Shown piece after piece: positions 44,614 to 55,785 of a stretch of DNA of 64,000 bases. The notes beneath the pieces are model-generated. The model did no database searches, was not told the origin of the DNA, and worked only from the letters and a program-made list of their open reading frames with translations. The position numbers and the translations under genes were made by a program. Each line of letters begins with the position of its first letter. Position 1 is the stretch's first letter. Location of the stretch: contig JACYUE010000001.1 in NCBI GenBank assembly GCA_014841595.1, positions 1,724,996 through 1,788,995 on the forward strand, in the 5' to 3' direction. The stretch is from Oxalobacteraceae sp. CFBP 8761 (GTDB taxonomy: Bacteria; Pseudomonadota; Gammaproteobacteria; Burkholderiales; Burkholderiaceae_D).

Positions 44614-45787
44614 CGGCTTCGCGGCGCCGCGAGGTTGCCGCCTTTTTTGTCGCCGCCTTTTTTGCCCGTGCCTTCTTGCGCGGCTTTTCTTCTTCGTGCC
44701 TGAGCCGCTGCTGCAGCATCGCCAGCACGGCCGCTTCCTCGGGCTGCAGCGCGTGCAGGTCTTCGGCCAGTTTCTTTTCGGTCTGTTCGCGCATCACGTC
44801 CAGCGGCGCGCCTTCTAGGTAGGCGTCCAGCACGGCCGGGTGCACGTAGCACTTGCGGCAGATCGTCGGCGTGTTGCCGAGCTTTTCGGCCACCGATTCG
44901 ATCGCGCGCACGATGTTCTTCTTGGCCTGTGTCTCGGAGTCGAATTTTTCGAATTCCTGCAGGGCCAGCGCTGCCAGCACGGTGCCGGACCAGGTGCGGA
45001 AATCCTTGGCCGTGTACTCCTCGCCCGTGATGTTGCGCAGGTAGTCGTTGACGTCGCTGGAGTCAACGCTGTGCGTCTCACCATCGTCGTCGATGTACTG
45101 GAACAGTTCCTGGCCCGGCAGGTCGCGCGTGCGCTTGACGATGCCGGCCAGGCGCCGGTCGTGCACCTTGAGTTTGTGGTACACGCCGCTCTTGCCGCGG
45201 AAGCTGAATTGCACGTCGCTGCCATCGACCTTGACGTGGCGGTTGCGCAGTGTCGTCAGGCCGAACGATTTGTTGGTGCGCGCATATTCCTCGTTCCCGA
45301 CCCGCATCATCGTCGCTTCCAGCAGGTACACGATCGTGGCCAGCACCTTTTCGCGCGGCAGGCCGGGCAGCTTCAGGGCGCGGTCGACTTCATGCCGGAT
45401 CGCCGGCAACGCATCGCCGAACTTGAGCATGCGTTCGTACTTCACTTCGTCGCGGGCGGTGCGCCATTTCGGATGGTAGCGGTATTGCTTGCGGCCGCGC
45501 GCGTCGCGGCCCGTCGCCTGCAGGTGGCCATTGGCCTGCGCGCAGATCCAGACGTCCTGCCAGGCCGGTGGAATCACGAGGCCCTTGATGCGCGCCAGCG
45601 TCGTTTCGTCTTCCACCGGCGCGCCGTGTGCGTCCAGGTAGCGAAAGCCGTCCTTGACGGCTTCACGCCTGACGCCGGCGCGGCCATCGTGCACGTAGCG
45701 CAGGCCGGCCGCGCGCGCGGCGGTGGAGGAATCTTTGGTATCGGGTGCGTCGAGTGCGTCGAGTGCGTCGGTGGTCTGGCTTGGCAT
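44594..45787 (-). CDS. Type IB DNA topoisomerase (poxvirus/bacterial type)
   Basis: A 397-residue type IB topoisomerase that relaxes supercoils through a 3'-phosphotyrosine intermediate. Catalytic residues are visible in VGNEEYARTNKSFGLTTLRN (Arg), the KLKVHD region (Lys), TWSGTVLAA (Arg/His region FRTWSGT) and the active Tyr of RKCYVHPAVLD around residue 315. The N terminus is acidic, with repeated DALDAPD, and the C-terminal tail is Lys/Ala-rich (KKARAKKAATKKAATS), probably aiding DNA contact. It is a scattered chromosomal gene in many proteobacteria. The 3' end overlaps the DUF4019 gene. Confidence 0.9.
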   Translation of the reverse strand: MPSQTTDALDALDAPDTKDSSTAARAAGLRYVHDGRAGVRREAVKDGFRYLDAHGAPVEDETTLARIKGLVIPPAWQDVWICAQANGHLQATGRDARGRKQYRYHPKWRTARDEVKYERMLKFGDALPAIRHEVDRALKLPGLPREKVLATIVYLLEATMMRVGNEEYARTNKSFGLTTLRNRHVKVDGSDVQFSFRGKSGVYHKLKVHDRRLAGIVKRTRDLPGQELFQYIDDDGETHSVDSSDVNDYLRNITGEEYTAKDFRTWSGTVLAALALQEFEKFDSETQAKKNIVRAIESVAEKLGNTPTICRKCYVHPAVLDAYLEGAPLDVMREQTEKKLAEDLHALQPEEAAVLAMLQQRLRHEEEKPRKKARAKKAATKKAATSRRREAASGSRT

Positions 45788-45903
45788 GGCTGTTTCGCGA
45801 ATGGTGGATATCGCACCGATGCTACGCCCGGGCCAGGGCCCGCACTGTTCGCAAGATAACGGAGTGCGGGACAGGCGGGCAGGGCTGCAAATACAGACCC
45901 GGT

Positions 45904-47550
45904 TCAGCGGTAGCGGGCTTCGACCAGATCGATCTCGCGCAGCAGCTTGCGCGCCACTTCGTCCGACAAGGTGTTATTGCGCGCCATGCGCAGCAGGACG
46001 GCGCGTTCGTGCTCCAGCGCGGCCAGGCGGTAATGGCGCTCGGCGCTTTCGGCGGCGCGTGCATGTGCCGGATCGACATCGTTGCCGTTGCCGCCATCGA
46101 GCCGGTACTGGTACAGGCTGCGCACCTGGTCGACCGCGCTCGCATGCATCTCCACCGCGCCCTGCGCATCGCAGCCCGAGGTGGGTGGCGGTGGCGGTGC
46201 ATTGGCGATGGCTTCGAGTGCGGCCAGCGCGGCGGCATGGCGCGCACGCGCTTCTTCGCTTTCATGCGCTGAATCGTGCGGCAGTTCGAGGCCGCGCAGC
46301 ACGCGCGGCAGCCCGACACTGGCCAGCACCAGCGAGACGACGATCACGGCGCTGGCCAGAAAAATCACCAGGTCGCGGCCAGGGAACGGCGCACCGCCCG
46401 GCATTGCCAGCGGCAGCGTGAGCACGCCGGCCAGCGTGATCGCGCCGCGCACGCCGGCCAGCGAGGTGGCCAGGATCAGGCGCGGGTTCGGACGGTACTC
46501 CGGCAGCTTCTGGCGCCGGGCGTTGAGCAGCGTCAGGCGCAGCGAAACCCAGACCCAGACGAAGCGCAGCAGGATCAGGCCGAAGCTGATGGCCAGCGCG
46601 TTGGTGGCCAGCCACCAGACATCGTTTGCACGCGGCAGCTCGGGTGCGACCAGCGCTGCCTCGAGAATATTGGGGAGCTGCTCGCCCAGCAGCACGAACA
46701 TGATGCCGTTGAGCGCGAACTGCACCGTGTCCCACACCACCGCGCGCCGCACGCGCGTCGTGGCGGCCGCGCGCCCGCTCAATTCAACGTAGCTCATCGT
46801 CACGCCCGCCGCTACTGCTGCCAGGATGCCCGAGGCGCCCAGATGCTCGGCTGCCAGATAGGCGCCGAACGGCAGCAGCAGGTTGATCAGGATCGGCGAG
46901 CCGCTTTCTTCGCCGATGCGCGCGGCCAGCTGGCGCTGGGCCCAGCTCACGCCCACCGTGATGCCCACGCCAATGGCCACACCCGCCAGCGCGACCCACA
47001 GGAAGGTGAGCGTGGCTTCGCCCAGCGAAAAGGTGCCGGTCAGGGCAGCGGCCACGGCGAAGCGGAAGCACACCAGGCCACTGGCGTCGTTCAGCAGCGA
47101 TTCGCCCTCGAGGATGTGCATCAGGCGCGGGGGGATCGGCACGCGCGCGGCGATCGATGACACCGCGACCGGGTCGGTGGGGGCAAGGATGGCAGCCAGC
47201 GCGAAGCACACGGCCAGCGGCAGCGACGGAATCAGCCAGTGGATCAGGAAGCCCGCGCCCAGCACCGTAAACAGTACCAGGCCCAGGGCCAGTTCGAGGA
47301 TCGTGGAGCGGTCGCGGAACAGCCCGATCTTGGGGATGCGCCAGCCGTCGAGAAACAGCAGCGGCGGCAGGAACACGAGGAAGAAGATATGCGGTTCGAG
47401 CCGCACGCCGTGGCCGGTGCTACCGGCAATGGCCGCACCGAGCGCGATCTGCATCAGCGGCAGCGGCACCGCGAACGGCAGCATGCGCACCAGGTAGCCG
47501 CTGGCCACCACCGCCAGCAGCATGGCCAGCACAATTCCCACTTCATCCAT
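45904..47550 (-). CDS. CPA1-family Na+/H+ antiporter
   Basis: A 548-residue inner-membrane cation/proton antiporter of the NhaP/NHE group with about 12 helices. Motifs include FLPPLLFLDGWRIP, ILAPTDPVAVSSIA (the conserved Asp), EGESLLNDASGLVCF and SLAGVRGAITLAGVLTLP in the C-terminal half. The last 150 residues form a soluble domain with an Ala/Glu-rich helix and a PPPPPTSG linker. GGGAG lies six bases before the ATG at 47550; an ATG at 47556 is too close to that site. Involvement in pH or Na+ homeostasis follows from the family. Confidence 0.9.
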   Translation of the reverse strand: MDEVGIVLAMLLAVVASGYLVRMLPFAVPLPLMQIALGAAIAGSTGHGVRLEPHIFFLVFLPPLLFLDGWRIPKIGLFRDRSTILELALGLVLFTVLGAGFLIHWLIPSLPLAVCFALAAILAPTDPVAVSSIAARVPIPPRLMHILEGESLLNDASGLVCFRFAVAAALTGTFSLGEATLTFLWVALAGVAIGVGITVGVSWAQRQLAARIGEESGSPILINLLLPFGAYLAAEHLGASGILAAVAAGVTMSYVELSGRAAATTRVRRAVVWDTVQFALNGIMFVLLGEQLPNILEAALVAPELPRANDVWWLATNALAISFGLILLRFVWVWVSLRLTLLNARRQKLPEYRPNPRLILATSLAGVRGAITLAGVLTLPLAMPGGAPFPGRDLVIFLASAVIVVSLVLASVGLPRVLRGLELPHDSAHESEEARARHAAALAALEAIANAPPPPPTSGCDAQGAVEMHASAVDQVRSLYQYRLDGGNGNDVDPAHARAAESAERHYRLAALEHERAVLLRMARNNTLSDEVARKLLREIDLVEARYR

Positions 47551-47613
47551 CAACATCTCCCTGTTCAAGACAAGATGATAAGGGATTGGCGCCGCCCGTG
47601 ACGACGCTGTTGA

Positions 47614-49932
47614 TCAGGCAGCGGACAAACTGGCCTGGGGCGCAGCCTGCAGTTCGGCCAGCAACGCCTCGAGCGGCATTGGCCGGTGGAACAGGTAGCC
47701 CTGCATGCAGGCGTTGCCGTGCGCGGCCAGGTACTCGGCCTGGGCCGACGTCTCGACGCCTTCGGCCACGACGCGCAGGCCCAAGTGGCCGGCCATCGCC
47801 AGGATCGATTGCACGATGGCGGTGCCGTTCTTGTCGTGCGGGGTGTCGCGGATGAAGCTCTTGTCGATCTTCAGTTCGTACAGCGGCATCCGGGTCAGGT
47901 ACGACAGGCTCGAATAGCCGGTACCGAAATCGTCGATCGAGATGCGGATCCCGAGAGCGGCCAGCGCATGCATCCGCTCGATGGTCTGGTCGAGGCGATC
48001 GACCAGCAAGCCTTCGGTGATCTCGAAGATCAGCTGGCCGGGCGGCACGCCCGTCTCGTGCAGGATCGCTTCGACCCGCGTGACGAAGTCGTGCTGGCGG
48101 AACTGCATCGGGCTGACGTTGACCGACAGCGGGAAGCGGTGGCCGGCGCGGTCCAGCACGTGCCAGGCCAGGCACGCTTCGCGCAGCACCCAGTCGCCCA
48201 GCGCCACGATCAGGCCACTCGATTCGGCCACCGGGATGAAGACGTCGGGCGGCACGCTGCTGCCGTCCTTGCGGCGCCAGCGCATCAGCAGTTCGGCGCC
48301 GCTCGGCACGCGTGCGCCGTCGACCTGCAGCTGCAGGTGCAGCGACAGTTCGCCGTTCTCGAGCGCCTGGCCCAGATCGCGCTCGAGCGTCAGGCGGCCT
48401 TCGGCGTCGGACAGCATGCCCGGTTCGAACAGCGCCACGCCATTGCGGCCGCGCGACTTCGCGTGGTACATCGCGGTGTCGGCCTCGCGCAGCAGGTCGT
48501 GCACGGTCTGCTGCGCGTTGGCGGATGCGGTGAGCGCGACGCCGATGCTGCTGGTGGCGTAGTAACGCTGGGCGTCGATGACGATCTTGTCGGCCAGCGC
48601 AGCCCGGATCCGCTCGGCCACGGCCAGCGCGCGGTCGGTGGCCCGGCCCGCATGCTGTCCCAGCGCGTCGAGCAGGACGACGAATTCGTCCCCGCCCAGG
48701 CGTGCCACGCAGCCGTCGTCGCCCGTCATCGCCACCAGGCGATCGGCCACAATCTTGAGCAACTGGTCGCCAATGGCGTGGCCGCGTGCATCGTTGACGG
48801 TCTTGAAGTTGTCGATGTCGACGTACAGCACGGCAGCCATCGACCCGCCCGTGCGGGCCCTGGCCACCGCCATGTCGAGCCGCTCCATCAGCAGGCGCCG
48901 GTTCGGCAGGCCGGTCAGCACGTCGTAGAACGCAAGGCGGTGGATCGCGTCGGCGGCGTTGCGCCGCTCCGTCACGTCGCGGCTGACAATCAGCCAGTGC
49001 GTGATCGCGCCGTTGTCGCCGGAGAACGGCACCATCTCGGCCTCTACCCAGTACGGCGTGCCATGTTTCGTGTACAGGACCATTTCGGCACTGGCGGCTT
49101 CCTTGTGCATCACGGCCGTGATGACACGCCTGACCGTCTCCTGGTCAGTGTCCGGTCCTTCGAGCATGCGTACGCTGCGCCCGATGATTTCTTCGCGGGT
49201 GTAGCCGGTGTGGCGCAGCAGGGCGTCGTTGGCAAAAATGATCGGCTGCTCGGCGCCGGGCACGTCGACCATGCGCGCGATCATGACCATGTCGTTCAGG
49301 CGCGCGACTGCGGCTGCCGTCAGGCGCAGTTCGTCGTTGACGGCGTGCAGGCGCAACTGGCCCGCTTCCAGACCGGCGGCAGCGGTGCGCGCTTCGAGGA
49401 GCGATTGTGCCAGTCCCTTGAGCAGGGTACCGCTGGTGATCGTGATCAATGCGCCGACGCAGCAGAAGTTGATGACGACGACGATTGCCGATGCCAGGCC
49501 ATTCTGCTCCAGACCGGGGACATACAGGTGCACCTTGCCGTTCACGCCAAGCAGCAGGACGCAGGCAGCGCCCAGGGCCAGGATGATGAGGGCCTGGCGC
49601 ATGCCGAGCAGGATGACGGCCATTGCGGGCAGGGCTGTCAGGTACACCAGGCCAACCGGCCCCACTGAAAACAGCAGGCCGACGGACACCAGGAACAGCA
49701 TCGCAATGAAATTGAGAACGCGTGCCGTGTGCGACACGCGGTCGAAGCGCCAGATGGCCAGCAGCCATGCCAGCGCCACCACGTCCATGACAATGACCGG
49801 CCATTTGCCCTTGCTGATGAGCAGCGGGATGCTGGGAAGGGCGGCGACAAATCCCAGCGCCACGACGATCGGCAGGATGGTGGTAAACACCTTGATGCGC
49901 CATTGCGCGATGTCATCTGGAGGAATTGGCAT
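47614..49932 (-). CDS. Membrane-anchored PAS-GGDEF-EAL cyclic-di-GMP protein
   Basis: A 772-residue protein combining synthesis and degradation modules for cyclic-di-GMP. Six hydrophobic segments in residues 15-185 form a membrane sensor. A PAS domain (about 215-330) precedes GGDEF at residues 413-417, which is intact (RLGGDEFVVLL). The EAL domain has Glu547 in GAELLMRW (ELL variant), DDFGTGYSSLSYL, KIDKSF and AEGVET, so all main phosphodiesterase residues are there. Either activity could dominate. AGGATGCTTC precedes the ATG. It is convergent with nothing and lies 63 bases before the antiporter gene on the same strand. Confidence 0.93.
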   Translation of the reverse strand: MPIPPDDIAQWRIKVFTTILPIVVALGFVAALPSIPLLISKGKWPVIVMDVVALAWLLAIWRFDRVSHTARVLNFIAMLFLVSVGLLFSVGPVGLVYLTALPAMAVILLGMRQALIILALGAACVLLLGVNGKVHLYVPGLEQNGLASAIVVVINFCCVGALITITSGTLLKGLAQSLLEARTAAAGLEAGQLRLHAVNDELRLTAAAVARLNDMVMIARMVDVPGAEQPIIFANDALLRHTGYTREEIIGRSVRMLEGPDTDQETVRRVITAVMHKEAASAEMVLYTKHGTPYWVEAEMVPFSGDNGAITHWLIVSRDVTERRNAADAIHRLAFYDVLTGLPNRRLLMERLDMAVARARTGGSMAAVLYVDIDNFKTVNDARGHAIGDQLLKIVADRLVAMTGDDGCVARLGGDEFVVLLDALGQHAGRATDRALAVAERIRAALADKIVIDAQRYYATSSIGVALTASANAQQTVHDLLREADTAMYHAKSRGRNGVALFEPGMLSDAEGRLTLERDLGQALENGELSLHLQLQVDGARVPSGAELLMRWRRKDGSSVPPDVFIPVAESSGLIVALGDWVLREACLAWHVLDRAGHRFPLSVNVSPMQFRQHDFVTRVEAILHETGVPPGQLIFEITEGLLVDRLDQTIERMHALAALGIRISIDDFGTGYSSLSYLTRMPLYELKIDKSFIRDTPHDKNGTAIVQSILAMAGHLGLRVVAEGVETSAQAEYLAAHGNACMQGYLFHRPMPLEALLAELQAAPQASLSAA

Positions 49933-50097
49933 GAAGCATCCTGTTCGGCACGCCGCACGGAATTTCTCCGGAGCATAGTATATTTATCGAAGCAAATTCT
50001 ATGCAGGGGCAATGTTACCTGTCACGCAATATCTGCCAGGCTGTTGCGCCAATGAAACGCGACCATGCCCGATCGCGGTTCAGTTGCGGTGCCGGCC

Positions 50098-52326
50098 TCA
50101 GTGAGCGCCGGCCTGCACGAGGATATCGCTCAGTTGCAGCGTGTTGAGCGGCTTCACCAGATAGTGGTCGAACCCGGCCTGGCGGGCCTGTTCGCGGTCT
50201 TGCTGGCGGCCATAACCGGTCGCCGCGATGAGCATGGCGTTCTCCATCCCGGGCAAGGCACGCAGGCGCCGCGCCAGTTCGTTGCCGTCGATGTCAGGCA
50301 GTCCGATGTCGAGCAGGCAGACCTGTGGGGCAAACACGGCGGCGACGTCGATTGCATCCAGCGCGCAGTAGACCACTTCCACCGTGTGCCCACTTGCGCG
50401 CAAAAACAGGCTCAGCGTCTGGGCGGCGTCGAGATTGTCGTCCACCACGAGGATGCGCAAGGGGCCGACGGCGCTGGCGCTGCTGGCCAGCGGCGCTGCG
50501 GCCGGCCCGGCCGGGATCGCTTGGGCATAGCACGGCAGGCGCACCGTGAACGTGCTGCCCAGGCCCGGACCGGCACTCATTGCGCCGACGCTGCCGCCAT
50601 GCAGTTCGACGAGGCTGCGGGCCAGCGCCAGGCCCAGTCCCAGGCCCCCCTGCGACCGGTCCGGCGTGCGCTCGGCCTGGGTGAACAGATCGAACACGCG
50701 CTCGACGAGACGTGCATCCATGCCGATGCCGTCGTCGGTCACGTCGATGATCCACGTCTCGCCCTGCTGCGCCAGCTGCAGGGTGATGTGGCCGCCCTCG
50801 GGCGTGTACTTGGTCGCGTTGCCCAGCAGGTTGGCGACGACCTGCACCAGGCGCTTGTGGTCGCCCTTGACGTTTGCCGGTTGCGGCGGCATGTCGAGTA
50901 CCACCTTGTGGCGGCGGGCCAGCATCAGCGGGCGAATCTGCTCGGCCGCGTCGTCGACCACCTTGCGCAGGTCGAGGATCTGGGTCGACAGCGTCACCAG
51001 CCCGCGCGTCACGCGCGAGACGTCCAGCAGGTCGTCGACCAGGCTCGTCATGTGCTCGACTTGGCGCGCGATGATCGCGCAGGTCTGCGTGATCTGCGCA
51101 TTGTCCGAATGCAGCAGCTTGAGCAGATGGGCGCCGGTGCTGATCGGCGCGAGCGGGTTGCGCAGTTCGTGCGCCAGCATCGCGAGAAATTCGTCCTTGC
51201 GCTGGTCGGCCGCGCGCAGTTCGCGCTCGGCCAGGCTGCGCTGGGCTTCTTTTTGCTGCAGGTGCTCGGCCATCTCGTCCAGGGCCGCGGCCAGCCGGCC
51301 GATTTCCTCGCTGTTCGACCCGATGCCGGTGCGGGCATCGAGTTCGCCGGCGGCGATCCGGCGCGCCACCGTCATCAGCTTGCGCACGCGCCGGACAATC
51401 AGCTTGTCGCCCGCCAGCCAGGCCGCCAGCAGGGCCAGGATGGTCGTCAGGCCCAGGCCGAGCAGCGACATCAGCTGCGCCTCCCGCGCCACGCGCGTGA
51501 TGGTTTCGGTCGGCACGCCGATCGTCACCGTGTAATCGGACAGCGTCGGCGGCCCGACGCGCGCAAATGCGTGCAGGCGCTCGACGCCATCCTCGCCCTG
51601 GATCACGCGGGCGCTGTCATGCGGGCCGCGCATCGCCGCAAACAGCGGGGCGGGCACACGTTTGCCGAACCATTGCTCGGGATCGGGGCGGCGTGAAATC
51701 AGCTTGCCGGTGGCATCGGCCGTCTCGAGGATCGAACCGGCCGGCAGGCTGATGTCGTTGACGAAGGTGTCCAGGCCCGCCAGGTCCATTGCGGCAAACA
51801 CCACCGCCACTACCTTGCCGTCGCGGTCGGTGACGGGATAGGTCAGGTTGATCGTGTGACGGCGGATCACACGCCCGAACACATAGTCGCCGGCGATGAA
51901 GCGGCGTTCGGCCACGGCGCGCTTGAAGTGGCTGCGATCACCCAGGTTCACCGGGTGCACCATCGGCACCGCGCTGCAGCTGACGTCGCCATTGAGCTGG
52001 ATGAGGCCGAAATTGACATACAGTTCGTTGCGGTCGAGGACATTGGCCAGCAGTGCATTGCAGCCAGCCGTGTCGCCCATCAGGTCCGGCACGCTGGCCA
52101 GGTCGACCAGGATCTGGCGCGCGCGGTCGATCGACTGCGCTTCATTCGCCGCGGCCAGCGCCGTCAGGCGTTTGAGGTTGTCTTCGGTCGCGCGGATCGC
52201 GGCTTCGCGTTCGCGCAGGCCCCCCAGCACGGTGACGATGGCGATCGGCGTGATGGCCAGCAGCACCAGCAGCATCAGCCTGCTGCGCAGGCTGTTAAGG
52301 CGAAAACGTCCGGATGACTTGCTCAT
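50098..52326 (-). CDS. Cache-type hybrid sensor histidine kinase
   Basis: A 742-residue inner-membrane hybrid kinase. A transmembrane helix at about 16-36 and another near 285-305 bracket a periplasmic double-Cache sensor (about 40-280, with DRNELYVNFGLIQLNG and GDRSHFKRAV, as in CHASE/dCache_1). HAMP follows, then His386 in LAHELRNPLAPI, a HATPase domain (DDGIGMD, GGLGLGLALARSLV) and a C-terminal receiver domain with Asp673 in CLLDIGLPDIDG. The open frame continues upstream to 54105, but that is antisense to the hydroxylase gene, so the ATG at 52326 is used. No dedicated output regulator adjoins it. Confidence 0.92.
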   Translation of the reverse strand: MSKSSGRFRLNSLRSRLMLLVLLAITPIAIVTVLGGLREREAAIRATEDNLKRLTALAAANEAQSIDRARQILVDLASVPDLMGDTAGCNALLANVLDRNELYVNFGLIQLNGDVSCSAVPMVHPVNLGDRSHFKRAVAERRFIAGDYVFGRVIRRHTINLTYPVTDRDGKVVAVVFAAMDLAGLDTFVNDISLPAGSILETADATGKLISRRPDPEQWFGKRVPAPLFAAMRGPHDSARVIQGEDGVERLHAFARVGPPTLSDYTVTIGVPTETITRVAREAQLMSLLGLGLTTILALLAAWLAGDKLIVRRVRKLMTVARRIAAGELDARTGIGSNSEEIGRLAAALDEMAEHLQQKEAQRSLAERELRAADQRKDEFLAMLAHELRNPLAPISTGAHLLKLLHSDNAQITQTCAIIARQVEHMTSLVDDLLDVSRVTRGLVTLSTQILDLRKVVDDAAEQIRPLMLARRHKVVLDMPPQPANVKGDHKRLVQVVANLLGNATKYTPEGGHITLQLAQQGETWIIDVTDDGIGMDARLVERVFDLFTQAERTPDRSQGGLGLGLALARSLVELHGGSVGAMSAGPGLGSTFTVRLPCYAQAIPAGPAAAPLASSASAVGPLRILVVDDNLDAAQTLSLFLRASGHTVEVVYCALDAIDVAAVFAPQVCLLDIGLPDIDGNELARRLRALPGMENAMLIAATGYGRQQDREQARQAGFDHYLVKPLNTLQLSDILVQAGAH

Positions 52327-52517
52327 CGCTGCGGCGCCGGTTGCGGCGTGGTGGTGACGGTGGACAGCGCGAATGTGCGGGCGATGTGGAACATGTGTGG
52401 CGAACGATTGATCGATAGGACCCGCCGAAAATGGCGGGAATACAGGCGTAACGTTTCCTGATTGTACTAAAAATTGGCTTATCCACAGCGAATCAGTCGC
52501 GTGTGCGCGACGCCTGG

Positions 52518-52548
52518 TTGACATGTCAAGCATCGGCGCAGGTAAGAT
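52518..52548 (+). promoter_or_regulatory. Promoter and palindrome of the aryl-CoA operon
   Basis: TTGACA (52518-52523) and TAAGAT (52543-52548) form a sigma70-like pair with a 19-base spacer. The -35 is embedded in the perfect palindrome TTGACATGTCAA (52518-52529), a plausible repressor operator. The start codon follows 28 bases after the -10. Confidence 0.6.
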
Positions 52549-52575
52549 AGACGCTTGCCAGTACCAGGAGAGACC

Positions 52576-54906
52576 ATGAACATCGTCTGCGTCGGTGGCG
52601 GGCCGGCCGGTCTGTACGCCGGTCTGCTCATGAAACTGCGCGACCCGAGGCGCACCGTCACGGTCGTCGAGCGCAACCAGCCCGGCGACACGTTCGGCTG
52701 GGGCGTCGTGTTTTCGGACCAGACGCTGGGCAATCTGGCGCTGGCCGACGCGCCCAGCGCGCACGCCATCGAGGGCGCGTTCAACCGCTGGGATGCAATC
52801 GACGTGCAGATCGGCGGCGCCACCGTCACTTCGCATGGCCATGGTTTTTGCGGCATCGCGCGCAAGCGCCTGCTCGGCATCCTGCAGGCGCGCTGCAAAG
52901 AAGCCGGCGTGGCGCTCGTGTTCGATACCGACGTGACGGACGAGGTGGCGCTGGCGCGCCGCCATGACGCCGATCTGGTGGTGGCTGCCGACGGCGTGCA
53001 CAGCGCGATCCGCACGCGCCATGCCGCCGTGTTCCAGCCTGACATTCAGGAGGGGCGATGCCGCTACGTGTGGCTTGGCACCCGGCGCCACTTCGCCGCG
53101 TTCACGTTCGCCTTTGAAGCGACCGAACATGGCTGGTTTCAGGCCCACGCATATCAATACGATGACCAGAATGCGACCTTCATCGTCGAGACGCTGGAGT
53201 CGACCTGGCGCGCCAGCGGCCTGGCCGACATGGACGCAGCAAGCACGCTGGCGTTTTGCGAGCGCCTGTTTGCCCGTGTTCTTGGCGGCGCGCCGCTCCT
53301 GACGCAGGCCAGCCGTGGCGGCGCCGCCATGTGGCACCGCTTTGCGCGTTTGATCTGCCGCGAGTGGGTGGGTGCGCTTGACGTCGATGGCCGGCGCGTG
53401 CCGCTGGTGTTGCTGGGCGACGCCGCGCACACGGCGCATTTCTCCATCGGCTCGGGCACCAAACTGGCGCTGGAAGACGCCATTGCGCTGGCTGCCGAAC
53501 TGCCGGCCGAGCCGGGCGACGGCATCGAGGCCGCGCTGGCGCGCTATCAGGCAGCGCGCGTGATCGACGTGAGCAAGCTGCAAAGCGCGGCGCGCAATTC
53601 GACCGAGTGGTTCGAGAATGTGGCCCGCTACAGTGCCATGCCGGTCGATGGTTTCGCCTACTCGCTGCTCACGCGCAGCCAGCGCCTGTCGCACGAAAAC
53701 CTGCGCCTGCGCGACCCCGCCTATATACAAGGTTTCGAACGCCGCTTTGCCGTTCAGGCGGCAGCGCAGGCCGGCGTGGCCGCGCCAGCGGTGTCCACGC
53801 CGCCGATGTTTACGCCACTGCGGGTGCGCGACGTGCTGCTCAAGAACCGCGTGGTCGTCTCGCCGATGGCGCAGTACGCGTGCGTCGATGGCGTGGCGGG
53901 CGACTTTCACCTGACCCATCTCGGCGCACGCGCGCTGGGTGGGGCCGGCCTTGTTCTGGCCGAAATGACCTGCGTGTCGGCCGACGCGCGCATCACGCCG
54001 CGCTGCCCCGGGCTGTACCTGCCCGAACACACGCAGGCCTGGGCCCGCATCGTCGACTTCGTGCATGCGGCAAGCGACGCGAAAATTGGCATCCAGCTGG
54101 GGCACGCGGGTGCCAAGGGCTCAACCCGGCCGATGTGGGAAGGGATCGACCAGCCGCTCGCGCACGGCAACTGGCCGCTCGTGGCGGCGTCGCCCCAGCA
54201 ATACCTGGCCGGCGTGTCGCAGGTGGCGCGCCAGGCAAGCGAGGCCGACATGGCGCAGATCGAAGCCGATTTCGTGCGCGCCACGTTGGCCGCCAGCGAG
54301 GCAGGCTTCGACTGGCTCGAACTGCATTGCGCGCACGGTTACCTGCTCTCGGGTTTCATCTCGCCGCTGACCAACCAGCGCCCTGATGCTTACGGTGGCA
54401 GTCTTGAGAACCGCTGCCGCTTTCCACTGCGCGTGTTTGCCGCCGTGCGCGCGGCCTGGCCGGCGCACCTGCCGATCAGCGTGCGCATCTCAAGCCATGA
54501 CTGGGTCGATGGCGGGATCACCCCGATGGACGCCGTCGAGATCGCGCGCCTGTTTCGCGCCGCCGGCGCCGACATGATCGACTGCTCGTCCGGGCAGGTG
54601 AGCAAGGCCGAGCAACCCGTGTATGGCCGCATGTACCAGACGCCGTTTTCGGACCGCATCCGCAACGAGGCAGACATCGCGACGATCGCCGTCGGTGGTA
54701 TCAGCGAGGCCGACCACGTCAACAGCATCATCGCCGCCGGCCGCGCTGATCTGTGCGCGGTGGGGCGCCCGCACCTGGCCAATCCCGCGTGGACGCTGAG
54801 CGAGGCGGCGCGCATCGGCTACACTGGCGCCGCGTGGCCGCGCCAGTACGTCCCTGGCAAGCAGCAACTCGAGCGCAATCTGGCGCGCGGGCGGCCAAAC
54901 ACGTGA
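52576..54906 (+). CDS. Anthraniloyl-/salicylyl-CoA monooxygenase-reductase fusion
   Basis: A 776-residue two-domain flavoprotein. Residues 1-390 are an FAD monooxygenase ([34 protein letters not shown]). Residues about 410-770 are an Old-Yellow-Enzyme-type FMN reductase ([54 protein letters not shown]). This fusion is characteristic of anthraniloyl-CoA monooxygenase/reductase, which hydroxylates and dearomatises 2-aminobenzoyl-CoA, and of proteins named salicylyl-CoA 5-hydroxylase; the two cannot be separated here. CAGGAGAGACC precedes the ATG. Downstream beta-oxidation-like genes and RidA favour an amino-substituted substrate. No aryl-CoA ligase is adjacent. Confidence 0.9.
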   Translation: MNIVCVGGGPAGLYAGLLMKLRDPRRTVTVVERNQPGDTFGWGVVFSDQTLGNLALADAPSAHAIEGAFNRWDAIDVQIGGATVTSHGHGFCGIARKRLLGILQARCKEAGVALVFDTDVTDEVALARRHDADLVVAADGVHSAIRTRHAAVFQPDIQEGRCRYVWLGTRRHFAAFTFAFEATEHGWFQAHAYQYDDQNATFIVETLESTWRASGLADMDAASTLAFCERLFARVLGGAPLLTQASRGGAAMWHRFARLICREWVGALDVDGRRVPLVLLGDAAHTAHFSIGSGTKLALEDAIALAAELPAEPGDGIEAALARYQAARVIDVSKLQSAARNSTEWFENVARYSAMPVDGFAYSLLTRSQRLSHENLRLRDPAYIQGFERRFAVQAAAQAGVAAPAVSTPPMFTPLRVRDVLLKNRVVVSPMAQYACVDGVAGDFHLTHLGARALGGAGLVLAEMTCVSADARITPRCPGLYLPEHTQAWARIVDFVHAASDAKIGIQLGHAGAKGSTRPMWEGIDQPLAHGNWPLVAASPQQYLAGVSQVARQASEADMAQIEADFVRATLAASEAGFDWLELHCAHGYLLSGFISPLTNQRPDAYGGSLENRCRFPLRVFAAVRAAWPAHLPISVRISSHDWVDGGITPMDAVEIARLFRAAGADMIDCSSGQVSKAEQPVYGRMYQTPFSDRIRNEADIATIAVGGISEADHVNSIIAAGRADLCAVGRPHLANPAWTLSEAARIGYTGAAWPRQYVPGKQQLERNLARGRPNT

Positions 54907-54945
54907 CCGGTTCGTCCATTTTTCAACGCGTCATCAGGAGCAGGC

Positions 54946-55784
<839 letters not shown>

Positions 55785-55785
<1 letters not shown>

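Noticed and set aside
45839-45870. Inverted repeat CCCGCACT/AGTGCGGG upstream of the topoisomerase gene as a terminator
   Set aside because: The loop is 16 bases and there is no T run on either side; it could be a regulatory repeat but nothing supports a specific role.
52327-54105. Upstream extension of the Cache hybrid kinase frame
   Set aside because: It is antisense to the monooxygenase-reductase gene and lacks protein character; the membrane anchor begins just after the ATG at 52326.
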